64,000 nt of DNA from Hassallia byssoidea VB512170 (lineage in GTDB: Bacteria > Cyanobacteriota > Cyanobacteriia > Cyanobacteriales > Nostocaceae). Where the stretch lies: the NCBI RefSeq assembly GCF_000817785.2, contig NZ_JTCM02000008.1:1-64000 (forward strand), written 5' to 3'. Position numbers and translations under genes: made by a program. The notes under the pieces are model-generated. The model saw only the letters and a program-made list of their open reading frames with translations, had not been told where the DNA came from and did no database searches. Of this stretch, positions 29,801-36,792 are shown in pieces (position 1 is the first letter of the stretch; the number at the start of each line of letters is the position of its first letter).

Positions 29801-32800
29801 GACGCGATAACCTGTGTCTCTACTGGAGAACGCATTATTTTCACAACTCCAGCCAGCCGTTTTACCGTTTGTTCTTGAAATATTTCTTTCGGCGTTAATA
29901 CCCATCCTTGACGGCGAATTTCTGTCACAACTCTCAACGCTAATATCGAATCACCACCCAAGTCAAAAAAGTTATCTTCAACTCCTACAGCATCCAGCCC
30001 TAAAACTGTTTCCCAAACGCTACAAATCACCTTTTCCGCAATCGTTTCCGGCGGTATTAAGCTGCGTCTAACAGTAGATTGATTCCAATCTGGAGCCGGT
30101 AATCCTTTACGATCAATTTTACCTTGGGCGGTCAACGGCATAACATCAATAAACATCAAAGCTGCCGGAATCATATAATCAGGCAAACGCTCTTTTAATA
30201 ATGCTCGCAACTGATTTTGATTTGTCGAACCGTTGGTTACAATATAAGCAACCAAACGTTTATCTTCTTCGGTTTGAGAGTGAGTAACTACCACAGCTTC
30301 TGCTACTTGTGGTAACGCTATTAAAGCCGCTTCAATTTCTTTTAATTCGATGCGAAAACCGCGTACTTTCACTTGCAAATCGCGACGCCCTAAATATTCA
30401 ATATCACCATTAGGCAAACGTCGAGCCAAATCGCCAGTTTTGTACAGCCGTGATTCTAATTCTGAATTATTAAAAGGGTTAGGAATAAACCTTTCTGCGG
30501 TTAGTTTCGGACGGTTAAGATATCCTCTAGAAACACCCATTCCACCAACATAGATTTCTCCGGGAACACCAATAGGTGTCGGTTCCAGCGCTTCATCTAA
30601 TATATAAAGTGATAAATCCGGGATAGGTACACCAATGACACTACCATGATTTTGCCGAATATCCTCTGACAATATGCGACGGTAAGTAACGTGAACAGTA
30701 GTTTCCGTAATTCCATACATATTAATAAAACGCGGATAATCTGTACCGTAGCGTTCTATCCAAGGTTTGAGACTTTGTAATTCTAATGCTTCCCCACCAA
30801 AAATAATCGCTCGCAACCCTAATAATTTGCCAAAGCAACTTTCAGAATCTTTCTCTCCTTCTCTTCCTCTGTGTTCTCCGCGTCTCTCTCTTGGAAAGTT
30901 CCGATCGGAGGAAACCTCCGCTCGGACTTTCCGCTGCGGTTCGTTACTTAACCCCGCAACCTTTGATTCACAAACCACTAATTTATCTTCTGCATCAGCG
31001 CGAATAAGTTGGCGAAAAGCCGAAGGAGTTTGATTGAGAATAGTGACTTTTTCCCGCAGCAAAAGAGCTCGAAAAGCTTCCGGGGAACGACTTTCTAAAT
31101 AAGGAACCACAACTAGCTTACCGCCATACAGCAACGCTCCCCAAATTTCCCAAACTGAAAAATCAAAAGCAAACGAGTGAAACAGCGTCCACACATCATT
31201 TTCATTAAAGCCAAACCAAGCCTCAGTATTCCGCATCAGTCTGACAACGTTGCTGTGAGTTACCAGACAACCTTTTGGCTGTCCGGTGGAACCGCTGGTA
31301 TAAATAATATATGCCGCTTGCGTAGGCAGAATTTGGCAAGCAAAGTTAACGTCTGCTGAAAGTTCAACTTTGTCAATCACCACAATTTCCGCAACCGAAA
31401 AAGGAAAGTTGCCCACTAAAGCTTCTTCTGTCAGCAAAAGAGCAATTTCACTGTCTTCGGCAATAAAACGCAGCCTGTCTGGAGGATATTGGGGATCGAG
31501 AGGTACATAAGTACCCCCTGCTTTCAAAACTGCAAGTAACGAAATTACTAACGCTTCACTACGCTCTAAAAAAATGCCTACTCGCGTTTCTGCACGCACT
31601 CCTTTTTGTTGTAAAACATAAGCTAATTGATTAGAGCGTTGGTCTAATTCTTGATAAGTTAATTTTTTTTCTGATGCGCTAACAGCAATTCTATCGTGAT
31701 GAGTGCGAGCGCTGTTAATAAAAAGTTCAACTAAATTTGTCGGCTCGAATTTACAAGTTTTTGATGCAGTTAAAGTCAAAAGTTCCTGGCGATCGCTTGC
31801 GGTTAACAGCGGTAAAGCGTTAATGCCAACATCAGGAGTATTAATCGCTGCCGTTAACAGTTGTTGATAATGCGTTAATATTCGCTTTGCTGTTTCTGAA
31901 GTGAAAAGGTCTGTGTTATATTCCAGTGCTGCTTGCCATCCCTCACCAAGAGGTTCTAGCATCAAACTCAGGTCAAATTTGGCTCCACCGTTATCAAGAT
32001 AGATCGGTGTAACGGTGAGTCCTGGTAACTCAATTTCACCGATGGGTGCATTTTGCAGAGCGAAAAGCGTTTGAAAAATCGGAGAACGGCTGGGATCGCG
32101 TTTAATTTCTAGTTTTTCTATCAGCAGTTCTAAGGGAACATCTTGATGCGCGTAAGCTTCAACGCAAGTTTGCGATATCTGCCGCAAAAATTGGCGAAAA
32201 GTGAGTTTACCGTCAAGATTTCCGCGCAAAGGTAAAGTATTAACAAAACAACCAACGAGGTTATCAAGTTCGCTACGTCTGCGATTGGCGATCGCACTCC
32301 CAACTATAATATCCGTTTCACCGGAATAACGACTCAGCAAAATTTGATACGCTGCCAATGCTACCATAAAAAAGGTAGCACCTTCAACTTTTGCCAATTC
32401 CGCAACAGAAGAAGTGAGAGATATTGGCAGAGGTTCACGCAACACTGCACCATTAAATGTTTGTGATGCCGGTCGCAATTTGTCTAAAGGTAAATCAAGA
32501 ACTGGCAAAGGTTTGAAGAGCGCTTTTTCCCAATAATTTAACTGTTGTTTAATAGATTCTTCTTGCAGCCAAGTTTCCTGCCATTCTGCGTAATCGCCGT
32601 ATTGAATTGGCAATTCCGGCAAAGATACTTCCAAGCCGACAACAGAGGCGGTATAAAATTGAGTCAGTTCCTTAACAAATATTCCTAGCGACCAACCATC
32701 ACTGATGATATGATGCAGATTCACCAAGAGAATATGCTCTTGTGGTTGTATTTGATATAAAATTCCTCGCATCAACGGACCTTTTACCAGGTTGAATGGT

Positions 32801-33108
32801 TGACGCGATGCTGCTGCTAATTCTTTTTCAACATCTAGAGGTGATGTAATTACTTTCTGGTCTAAATGAAAGTTTTGTTCAGCATGAATTAATTGAACTG
32901 GTTCGCCATTTTCTATGGCAAATGTCGTCCTGAGAATTTCATGACGGCTGATAATTTTACGGAAAGCCTCTTCTAAAGATTTGCGATCTAAATCGCCCAT
33001 CAAACGTAAGGCGATCGGGATATTATAAGCAACGTTGCCAGGGCAGATTATTTCCTGATACCAAATCTGCCTTTGAGCCAGAGAAAGAGGCAATACGTAA
33101 ACTTCCAT
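23884..33108 (-). CDS. NRPS, two modules: C-A(Thr)-PCP-E / C-A(Tyr)-PCP-E
   Basis: 3074 aa. C1 opens at PLSLAQRQIWYQ with HHIISDG, an L-donor type. A1 code DFWNIGMVH = Thr (FDFSVWE about residue 650). PCP1 LGGDSI about 1051. E1 HHLIIDGVSW about 1236. C2 PLSPLQEGMLFH with HHHIILDG, a D-donor type matching the upstream E domain. A2 code DASTIAAVC = Tyr (FDAAISE about 2223). PCP2 LGGDSI about 2561. E2 HHLIVDGVSW about 2746. No thioesterase; the chain is handed on. Predicted product residues 3-4: D-Thr, D-Tyr. A1 carries an insert of about 45 residues before IIFGGEAL (30845-30957) and A2 carries a shorter one (26625-26700), both made of repeats and both in frame. The E-terminated end fits hand-over to the D-donor C1 of the 12695-23719 protein. 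Confidence 0.93.
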   Translation of the reverse strand: MEVYVLPLSLAQRQIWYQEIICPGNVAYNIPIALRLMGDLDRKSLEEAFRKIISRHEILRTTFAIENGEPVQLIHAEQNFHLDQKVITSPLDVEKELAAASRQPFNLVKGPLMRGILYQIQPQEHILLVNLHHIISDGWSLGIFVKELTQFYTASVVGLEVSLPELPIQYGDYAEWQETWLQEESIKQQLNYWEKALFKPLPVLDLPLDKLRPASQTFNGAVLREPLPISLTSSVAELAKVEGATFFMVALAAYQILLSRYSGETDIIVGSAIANRRRSELDNLVGCFVNTLPLRGNLDGKLTFRQFLRQISQTCVEAYAHQDVPLELLIEKLEIKRDPSRSPIFQTLFALQNAPIGEIELPGLTVTPIYLDNGGAKFDLSLMLEPLGEGWQAALEYNTDLFTSETAKRILTHYQQLLTAAINTPDVGINALPLLTASDRQELLTLTASKTCKFEPTNLVELFINSARTHHDRIAVSASEKKLTYQELDQRSNQLAYVLQQKGVRAETRVGIFLERSEALVISLLAVLKAGGTYVPLDPQYPPDRLRFIAEDSEIALLLTEEALVGNFPFSVAEIVVIDKVELSADVNFACQILPTQAAYIIYTSGSTGQPKGCLVTHSNVVRLMRNTEAWFGFNENDVWTLFHSFAFDFSVWEIWGALLYGGKLVVVPYLESRSPEAFRALLLREKVTILNQTPSAFRQLIRADAEDKLVVCESKVAGLSNEPQRKVRAEVSSDRNFPRERRGEHRGREGEKDSESCFGKLLGLRAIIFGGEALELQSLKPWIERYGTDYPRFINMYGITETTVHVTYRRILSEDIRQNHGSVIGVPIPDLSLYILDEALEPTPIGVPGEIYVGGMGVSRGYLNRPKLTAERFIPNPFNNSELESRLYKTGDLARRLPNGDIEYLGRRDLQVKVRGFRIELKEIEAALIALPQVAEAVVVTHSQTEEDKRLVAYIVTNGSTNQNQLRALLKERLPDYMIPAALMFIDVMPLTAQGKIDRKGLPAPDWNQSTVRRSLIPPETIAEKVICSVWETVLGLDAVGVEDNFFDLGGDSILALRVVTEIRRQGWVLTPKEIFQEQTVKRLAGVVKIMRSPVETQVIASLQGDVPLSPIQRWFFALNLPNPNHWNQALLLEVNKSLEAATVAAAIKAIAVHHDSFRLRFEKSGVWRQFYREQDGFSFEIVDLALEREFEQNAAMQKVGERLQRSLDLTNGPLARAVWFNLGENRLPRLLIIIHHLIIDGVSWRILLQDLVEAISNNQLENATSSFQQWSQFLQNLATSPEIQAQRQFWLDTLKEETALIPLDFANSLTENCESSVKTVSLKLTKEQTNIFLTKANKAYHTQPQELLLTALAKTLRNITQGQTLQIMMEGHGREELSSDLDITRTLGWFTTLYPLRLEVQNEDILIQTVKEQLRSVPQRGFGYGLLRYLQNDDSLAVSLPAQISFNYLGQVRNESGKNKLFRLLNEDTEPARNPEGLRPHIIDVLGIVVEGELRVDWLYSSNLHGKETIAKWADDFQQNLLQILTHCMKPGVGGYTPSDFPLVSINQSSLNILQEKFPDLEDIYPLSPLQEGMLFHTIYDSEDAIYFEQVTGKIIGKFDVYAFAFAWQTVVERHPILRSAMEWENQEMPLQIVSKHVKFSILQKDWCDFSPTQQEDELKQYLIEDRKNGFLLNQPPLMRFTIIRLDDSTWQWVWSHHHIILDGWSLPVIFKEVLAIYQSTIQRVPHSLAPVPPYRNYIHWLASRNRQQAKQFWQETLHGISTSTRLSWQLPEDREIVKPAYQEEELRLSSEEFALLQKMAQNHRLTLNTLAQGAWALCLQKHGAGEDVIFGVTVSGRPPELTEVENMVGLFINTLPMRVRLNPSVTVASWLENIQQCQVQMREYEYSKLTDIQKEIPLAAGESLFESILVFENYPVDKSLKEQGQDFQVDEIQFYERTNYPLTVGVIPDNGLLLKLNYQTKFLSATAAKTLLERLRNIMVNWAYQPDVALGEIQISAINQENTNSLDWGDFQLAHQLFEESADLHPNAVALVFEDDAISYGELEKRANQLAAILISAGIGNESIVGLYFNPCIDFIIALIAVLKAGGAFLPLDCSYPEARLKFIVEDSQTHLILTNEIPAPGLFPADVKIIPLSGIVETRLIASVPKSEDRIIPSSPLPRANRKIRPENLAYIIYTSGSTGKPKGVMVTHAGIQNLVRCQSSSFKVTAESRVYQFASLNFDAAISEIFMALGSGATLYLQEKANRSPSSALWSTLTAWKITHLTLPPSLLAAMERSHLPKLQTLIVAGEAASGDLLRRWGGGERFCFNAYGPTEATVCASLINCSDLVGEPSIGKAIANVEMYLLDSFLQPVVPGVTGEIYIGGIGLARGYLNRPNLTAAAFIPHPFAKEPGARLYKTGDRAVYDLQGNIRFLGRQDEQVKFNGYRIELGEIEAALTRHEAIDSAVVMLRQDMPGRKRLIAYALTPQENPPTANELRDYLAEILPAYMVPSAVILLKEWLLTPNGKIDRQALQAPELPTSEVIPKNETEEILGNIWAEVLGLETVNLHDNFFELGGDSIISLQIVSRAREKGWEINPKDIFEAQTLSRLATKAKLLGQQVEVIEPLTGNVSLAPIQHWFFAQNLPHPHYWNQAVAISLNEPLNIDALLVALNALIAHHDVFRLGFSENQGNWEQFYTGTPESPSLRIEDFSKYPPSTQQQALMAIVEEEHGCFQLAHPPLLRLLYVKNLLEYGNILYLLGHHLIVDGVSWRILIEDLHQAYQQAIAFVPISLPLKTSSYRQWTSSLQTLADSLEITKDISFWQEILSTSLTPLPVDYPVNPGSNTVESAIIQPSQLSPEETIALLKQATATYHAGVQEILLAALLKTLTDTYKSDNWLIDLEGHGREQLVSGLDLSRTVGWFTSLYPILLKKPAGNAHHDMLLKEVKTQLRAIPHYGISFGLLRYLNQNETLTNVQQAPISFNYLGQIESLSKSDFSLSNAPTGVGLFPKQERPHLLAINARVQSDRLQINWTYSQHIHRSQTIHHLAESYLNNLRLYLADSTSTNFYSATDFHLVDLSESELNSIIEDLE
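26625..26700. repeat. Palindromic repeat in frame in NRPS A domain (Tyr)
   Basis: Contains the perfect 20-bp palindrome AGACGCGATTAATCGCGTCT at 26668-26687, flanked by GTAC and CTAC. The same palindrome with the same flanks is at 61901-61920 inside the nifE tail. Together with neighbouring GC-rich sequence it codes for the extra residues between the A2 core and [13 protein letters not shown] (about 2130-2166). Confidence 0.85.
30845..30957. repeat. Nested repeats in frame in NRPS A domain (Thr)
   Basis: Read on the minus strand: an AACGAACCGCAG... repeat of the 23747-23863 family, interrupted by a hairpin (30895-30930, arms AAAGTTCCGATCGGAGG and CCTCCGCTCGGACTTT). The hairpin core GCGGAGGTTTCCTCCG resembles the 47-bp repeat at 34838 and 41144. 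The whole insert encodes an Arg/Glu-rich segment of about 45 residues not seen at this place in the other Thr A domains. Confidence 0.8.
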
Positions 33109-33142
33109 AAATATTTATTTCTTATAAATAAAATTTATCTTA

Positions 33143-33715
33143 CTAATTAGAGGAAGGTTCAGCTTGAGACAAAATCTTCAACCAATACTCTTCATCAATC
33201 GATTCATTGATTTCAAATGGCTCGGCTAATGTTGATGGTCTTTCAAAATCAATGAGTAAGACAATTCGAGTTTTGTCAGATTTATTCCAAGCTTCATGCT
33301 CAAATGTATCGTCAAAGATTAAGCACTTACCTTCTTGCCAGCTTCTAGTTTCAGTGTCTACCCGGATGGCACATTCATCTGGTACAATCAAACCCAGATG
33401 ACAGCGCAAAACCGCTTTAGTAGCGCCAAAATGCGGACCGATATAAGTTCCTGGAGCTAAGGAAGAAAATCCCGCTGTTGTCATACCCGGTATCATCTCG
33501 ACTAACTTAGTTGTCTCTGGGCACAATCGGCAGTTCTCCTCAATTCTATTACTAAAAGCATACAGTCCAAAAACTTCCCAACCTTGATTGTAAATATATT
33601 TTTCGGGCCAATCAACAAAGTTTTTTGGTTGGAGTTGCTCTAACTCTTTTTGGATTACTAACCAGTTGGCTTCTAAAGTGGCGGTAAATTCAAACTCACT
33701 CTTATCAAAAAACAT
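33143..33715 (-). CDS. Aspartyl/asparaginyl beta-hydroxylase-family oxygenase
   Basis: 190 aa, the size of bacterial single-domain Asp_Arg_Hydrox proteins. The first metal histidine is in GTYIGPHFGATKAVLRCHLG (about residues 88-107), and the second is in DDTFEHEAWN (about 135-144), followed by the 2-oxoglutarate arginine in KTRIVLLIDFERP. These Fe(II)/2-oxoglutarate enzymes beta-hydroxylate amino acid side chains, sometimes on carrier-bound substrates, and some act on acyl chains. The gene ends 35 bp upstream of the 23884-33108 NRPS start on the same strand, so they are probably co-transcribed. None of the nine predicted residues is Asp or Asn, which makes the fatty acid a possible substrate; this is inference. 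Confidence 0.85.
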   Translation of the reverse strand: MFFDKSEFEFTATLEANWLVIQKELEQLQPKNFVDWPEKYIYNQGWEVFGLYAFSNRIEENCRLCPETTKLVEMIPGMTTAGFSSLAPGTYIGPHFGATKAVLRCHLGLIVPDECAIRVDTETRSWQEGKCLIFDDTFEHEAWNKSDKTRIVLLIDFERPSTLAEPFEINESIDEEYWLKILSQAEPSSN

Positions 33716-34031
33716 TTTTGCAGTATCCTATTTTTTGTTTATTGGTATTGTTTACTTGACAAATTAACTTTAGTTGTTTAATATCCACATTCTGCCCTTT
33801 TAACTGACACACGGATATTTTTTTTGGCAAACTTATAAGTGTTTTGTTAATCGTGTCTCAGATTCATACTCAATAAGCTGAGTTAATTGAGAATACCTTT
33901 TGAGGATAAAGACTTTTAAAGACTCAAACAGTTGCATTGCAATGCTTTCATCTTTCTTTTGACATGAAAAAATTCTCAGATGACGCTTAATAAGCGGATC
34001 GTTAGTTATAGTACCATATTTTAGGATTTAC
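33716..34031. promoter_or_regulatory. Divergent intergenic region (hydroxylase / SDR)
   Basis: 316 bp, AT-rich, no ORF. It separates two genes starting in opposite directions, so it should hold promoters for the hydroxylase-NRPS run (minus) and the SDR gene (plus). I see no distinct operator or riboswitch-like fold. Confidence 0.4.
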
Positions 34032-34796
34032 ATGAAATTAGAAGATATTCGAGCAATAATTACCGGAGCCGCCAGTGGAATTGGACGTTGCATCACTTTA
34101 GAATTAGCTCGTGCAGGTGCTAAAGTGGTTGGTGGCGACTTGGATGTGGACAAGCTTAAAGAACTCGAAGCGGAGAGTGTTGGATTGCCAGGACAAATCT
34201 ACGGAGTGCATCTTGATGTAGCCAATGAATCATCGGTAAAAGATTTTATTTCGTTGGCTTTTGAAAAGATAGGAGATGCTAATACTTTAGTTAATAATGC
34301 GGGTATTCTTCGAGATGGATTACTAGTTACACGCGACAATGAAGGGTGGTTGCGGAAGCTGCCGACAGCACAATGGAAGCGGGTAATTGATGTCAATTTG
34401 ACAGGTGCTTTTTTTATGGCACGAGAATTTGCAGCTGGAGCGATTGAAAAAAATATTTCCCCAGCTTTGATAGTGAATATCTCTTCTGTAACAAGGTCGG
34501 GGAATCCAGGTCAGTCGAATTATAGTGCCTCTAAAGCCGGACTAGATGCAGACACGCGCACATGGGCTTTAGAGTTGGCTCCTTTCGGATTTCGGGTGGC
34601 AGGTATCGCTCCTGGATTGACGAATACACCAATCCTCAGTCGGGTATCCCCAGAAGCTCAAGCAGAGATGATTGCCAAAATACCCATCGGTCGCATAGCT
34701 GAACCTTACGAAATTTGGCAGGCTATGCGTTTTATCATCGAATGCGACTATTTTACCGGAAGCGTCATAGAAGTAGATGGCGGTGCCCGGTTTTAA
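34032..34796 (+). CDS. Short-chain dehydrogenase/reductase (FabG-like)
   Basis: 254 aa classical SDR. It has the cofactor motif TGAASGIGR (residues about 12-20), the structural motif NNAG, the catalytic serine in NISSVTRSG, and YSASK with the catalytic tyrosine and lysine. AGGA seven bases upstream of the ATG supports the start. The family reduces 3-oxoacyl or other ketone groups with NAD(P)H in the cytosol. In this cluster a role in making the beta-hydroxy group of the fatty acid is attractive, since known hassallidins carry a 2,3-dihydroxy acyl chain. It is on the plus strand, alone between minus-strand genes, and followed by a dense repeat tract. Confidence 0.85.
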   Translation: MKLEDIRAIITGAASGIGRCITLELARAGAKVVGGDLDVDKLKELEAESVGLPGQIYGVHLDVANESSVKDFISLAFEKIGDANTLVNNAGILRDGLLVTRDNEGWLRKLPTAQWKRVIDVNLTGAFFMAREFAAGAIEKNISPALIVNISSVTRSGNPGQSNYSASKAGLDADTRTWALELAPFGFRVAGIAPGLTNTPILSRVSPEAQAEMIAKIPIGRIAEPYEIWQAMRFIIECDYFTGSVIEVDGGARF

Positions 34797-34798
34797 TA

Positions 34799-34977
34799 TA
34801 GGGGACAAGGGGGACAGGGGGGGCAGGGGGACAAGGGGAGCCAGCGCCGTGCGGAGGTTCCCTCCGTTGAGGCGCCTGGCGTGGACAAGGAGGAATTACC
34901 CATTACCAATTACCAATTACCAATTACCCATTCCCCATTACCAATTACCCATTCCCCATTCCCCATTCCCCATTTTC
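34799..34977. repeat. Repeat tract after the SDR gene, including a 47-bp repeat
   Basis: Three parts: a GGGGGACA-type tandem run (34800-34837), a 47-bp imperfect palindrome (34838-34884, containing GCGGAGGTTCCCTCCG) and an STRR run of ACCAATTACC and CCATTCCCC units (34896-34977). The 47-bp unit recurs with four mismatches inside an NRPS gene at 41144-41190. Confidence 0.9.
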
Positions 34978-34983
34978 TGAGTG

Positions 34984-35862
34984 TTAACTTTGTTGACTTT
35001 GCTCAGGTTTTGACTCGTTAGATGCAGCAGATACAGCTGATTCTGTCTTTTCTGACTGCTTCTCTTCGGTTGGTTGCAGTTGCTGGAGATGAATGTTATT
35101 CACTTGAACAATAAACTGTTCTATTGCCTGACTTGCTTTTTGTTGCTGTTCAGTTTCGCTAGACACATCATAGCAACGATAAGACGGAGTTACTCCTAAT
35201 ATAAATTTCTCTTGTTCAGCCTCTAACAATTCAATCGCTGTGTTAGCAGAAAGCGCATTCTTCTGAAAAGGAAAGGAGGTAACTATACTTGCGACTATAG
35301 AGGCAATAGCCGGACAGATTACGGGGAGCCACTTGAGCCAAGCTTGTCCTGCTTCCAATTTGTCTACCAAAACTAAAATTGGTGTGACTCCTGATAAAAT
35401 AACAGTTGCAATTTGCAAAAAATAGTAAAGGTTTCTCGATAGATTGCGAGTTTTTTTATAATCGTCAATCATATCTTGGCAATACTGTAAAGCCTTTGCT
35501 CTTGCTGGAGTGAACGTATTTTTTTCCAAGGACTTATTATTGCTCAATAGAGAAGTATATAGTTCAGCTTTTTGGGCAATACTAAACTGGTTAGCGGCAT
35601 TCTTAGACTCTTCAAATGCTTGTCTGTTGATGAGTAACAAAAAAATTGAAATAGTCAGAGAAACTGCTCCAGCAATTACAGCTTGTTTATTATCTGGTAA
35701 AAGAAAAAGAATTATGCCTGAACAGATAATAGCAGCTAGTAATAAATACTCAAACGCCTTCAAGGTAAATAAGATTTTTTGACCTGATGAAGAGGATTTT
35801 TCTCCTGTATAAGAATTTCCTGTCTGGTTTTTCTGCTCAGTAGTTATTTCAGAAGTAGTCAT
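34984..35862 (-). CDS. DUF4231 (SLATT-like) membrane protein
   Basis: 292 aa. A polar N-terminus (about 1-28) is followed by two hydrophobic helices (about 34-57 and 62-80), a helical region, then a second pair (LYYFLQIATVILSGVTPILV and WLPVICPAIASIVASIVTSF) and an acidic, Gln/Ser-rich C-terminal tail. This layout and the segment YCQDMIDDYKKTRNLSRNLY match DUF4231 proteins, which belong to the SLATT group of two-helix membrane proteins proposed to act as effectors in nucleotide-linked defence or stress responses. That role is a published prediction for the wider group, not something seen here. It is the last gene of a minus-strand run after GtrA and GT39, with 294 bp between. Confidence 0.65.
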   Translation of the reverse strand: MTTSEITTEQKNQTGNSYTGEKSSSSGQKILFTLKAFEYLLLAAIICSGIILFLLPDNKQAVIAGAVSLTISIFLLLINRQAFEESKNAANQFSIAQKAELYTSLLSNNKSLEKNTFTPARAKALQYCQDMIDDYKKTRNLSRNLYYFLQIATVILSGVTPILVLVDKLEAGQAWLKWLPVICPAIASIVASIVTSFPFQKNALSANTAIELLEAEQEKFILGVTPSYRCYDVSSETEQQQKASQAIEQFIVQVNNIHLQQLQPTEEKQSEKTESAVSAASNESKPEQSQQS

Positions 35863-36156
35863 TGCCTTGTACTCAATTTGTTATCGGTTGAAATGTAGCA
35901 GAGTATGGTGGACAAACTCGCCTCTATTAATAAAGGCGTATATAATATCGACATTTCAAAAATCCGCATCCGGATTAGTATATTATAAAAAGTATTATCT
36001 GTCAAGATAAATATTAATTATTTATCAATGAAACGACCCAGGCTAATTAGGCGCATCTTCGCACGAGAAATCGTATAAGACAGAATTTAGGCAAAAACGC
36101 GATCGCCAGGGGTCAGTGACACATTTGCCCTAGTAACTATCTCTCAAAATATCTAC

Positions 36157-36621
36157 TTATGTCTTTGTTATTTGCCAGTTTACCTTTGAGTTTAGCGAAA
36201 AATTCCAGAGGGTAACACAAATAATTGCTACCAATTTTGCCATGTATTCATTCATCTCAAATTTATAAAACAGCAAATTCACAATTAAACTATTGAAAAT
36301 CAGTCCAAAAAAACAAATTAGGTTGAACTTGAAAAAACGTTGCAACCGCTGATTGCCTAATTGTTGCTGAACAGACACATCACCAAAAGTCCATACATCA
36401 TTCCAGAAAAAATTATTAATGATTGCCACCTCTGTTGAAAGTATTGCACTCGGAGTTAACACCCAACCCAACAGAGTATGCAAAAAATAAAATCCTCCCA
36501 AGTCTACAAATACACCACTTAAACCCACTATGGCGAAACGAATCAGCCGACTTACAAACACCCAAGAAAGACTTAAGCGCAGTCGATTTATTAAATTGTT
36601 AATCTCAAGATAGAAATTCAT
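36157..36621 (-). CDS. GtrA-family membrane protein
   Basis: 154 aa with four hydrophobic helices; the start of the conserved region, FAIVGLSGVFVDLGGFYFLH, and FFWNDVWTFGD after helix 2 are typical of GtrA. GtrA proteins are thought to flip or present polyprenyl-phosphate-linked sugars for glycosyltransferases acting outside the cytosolic membrane. Its neighbour upstream on the same strand is a GT39-type glycosyltransferase that would use just such a donor, so the pair probably works together to glycosylate a product on the outer face of the membrane. No polyprenyl-phosphate sugar synthase (GtrB-like) is seen in the window. Confidence 0.85.
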   Translation of the reverse strand: MNFYLEINNLINRLRLSLSWVFVSRLIRFAIVGLSGVFVDLGGFYFLHTLLGWVLTPSAILSTEVAIINNFFWNDVWTFGDVSVQQQLGNQRLQRFFKFNLICFFGLIFNSLIVNLLFYKFEMNEYMAKLVAIICVTLWNFSLNSKVNWQITKT

Positions 36622-36792
36622 GAGGAACCCTGTGCGGCGTTATACAACATCTTTAAATAGATTAATTCTAGGTGTTTCTTTTTACATAATTTTTTTTGAT
36701 GCCGACTTACTTAACACAAGCGATCGCTACCAACGCAAGCGAGATATTTATTGACCCCAAATTTATAGAACCGACGAAAGCACTACTAGTGT

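Noticed and set aside
30845-30957. Possible frameshift or assembly error in the Thr A domain
   Set aside because: The frame is open through the insert, and the conserved IIFGGEAL block follows directly; the insert matches known repeat families in the window.
34777-34980. Short plus-strand ORF after the SDR gene
   Set aside because: It overlaps the end of the SDR gene and is otherwise made only of repeat units.
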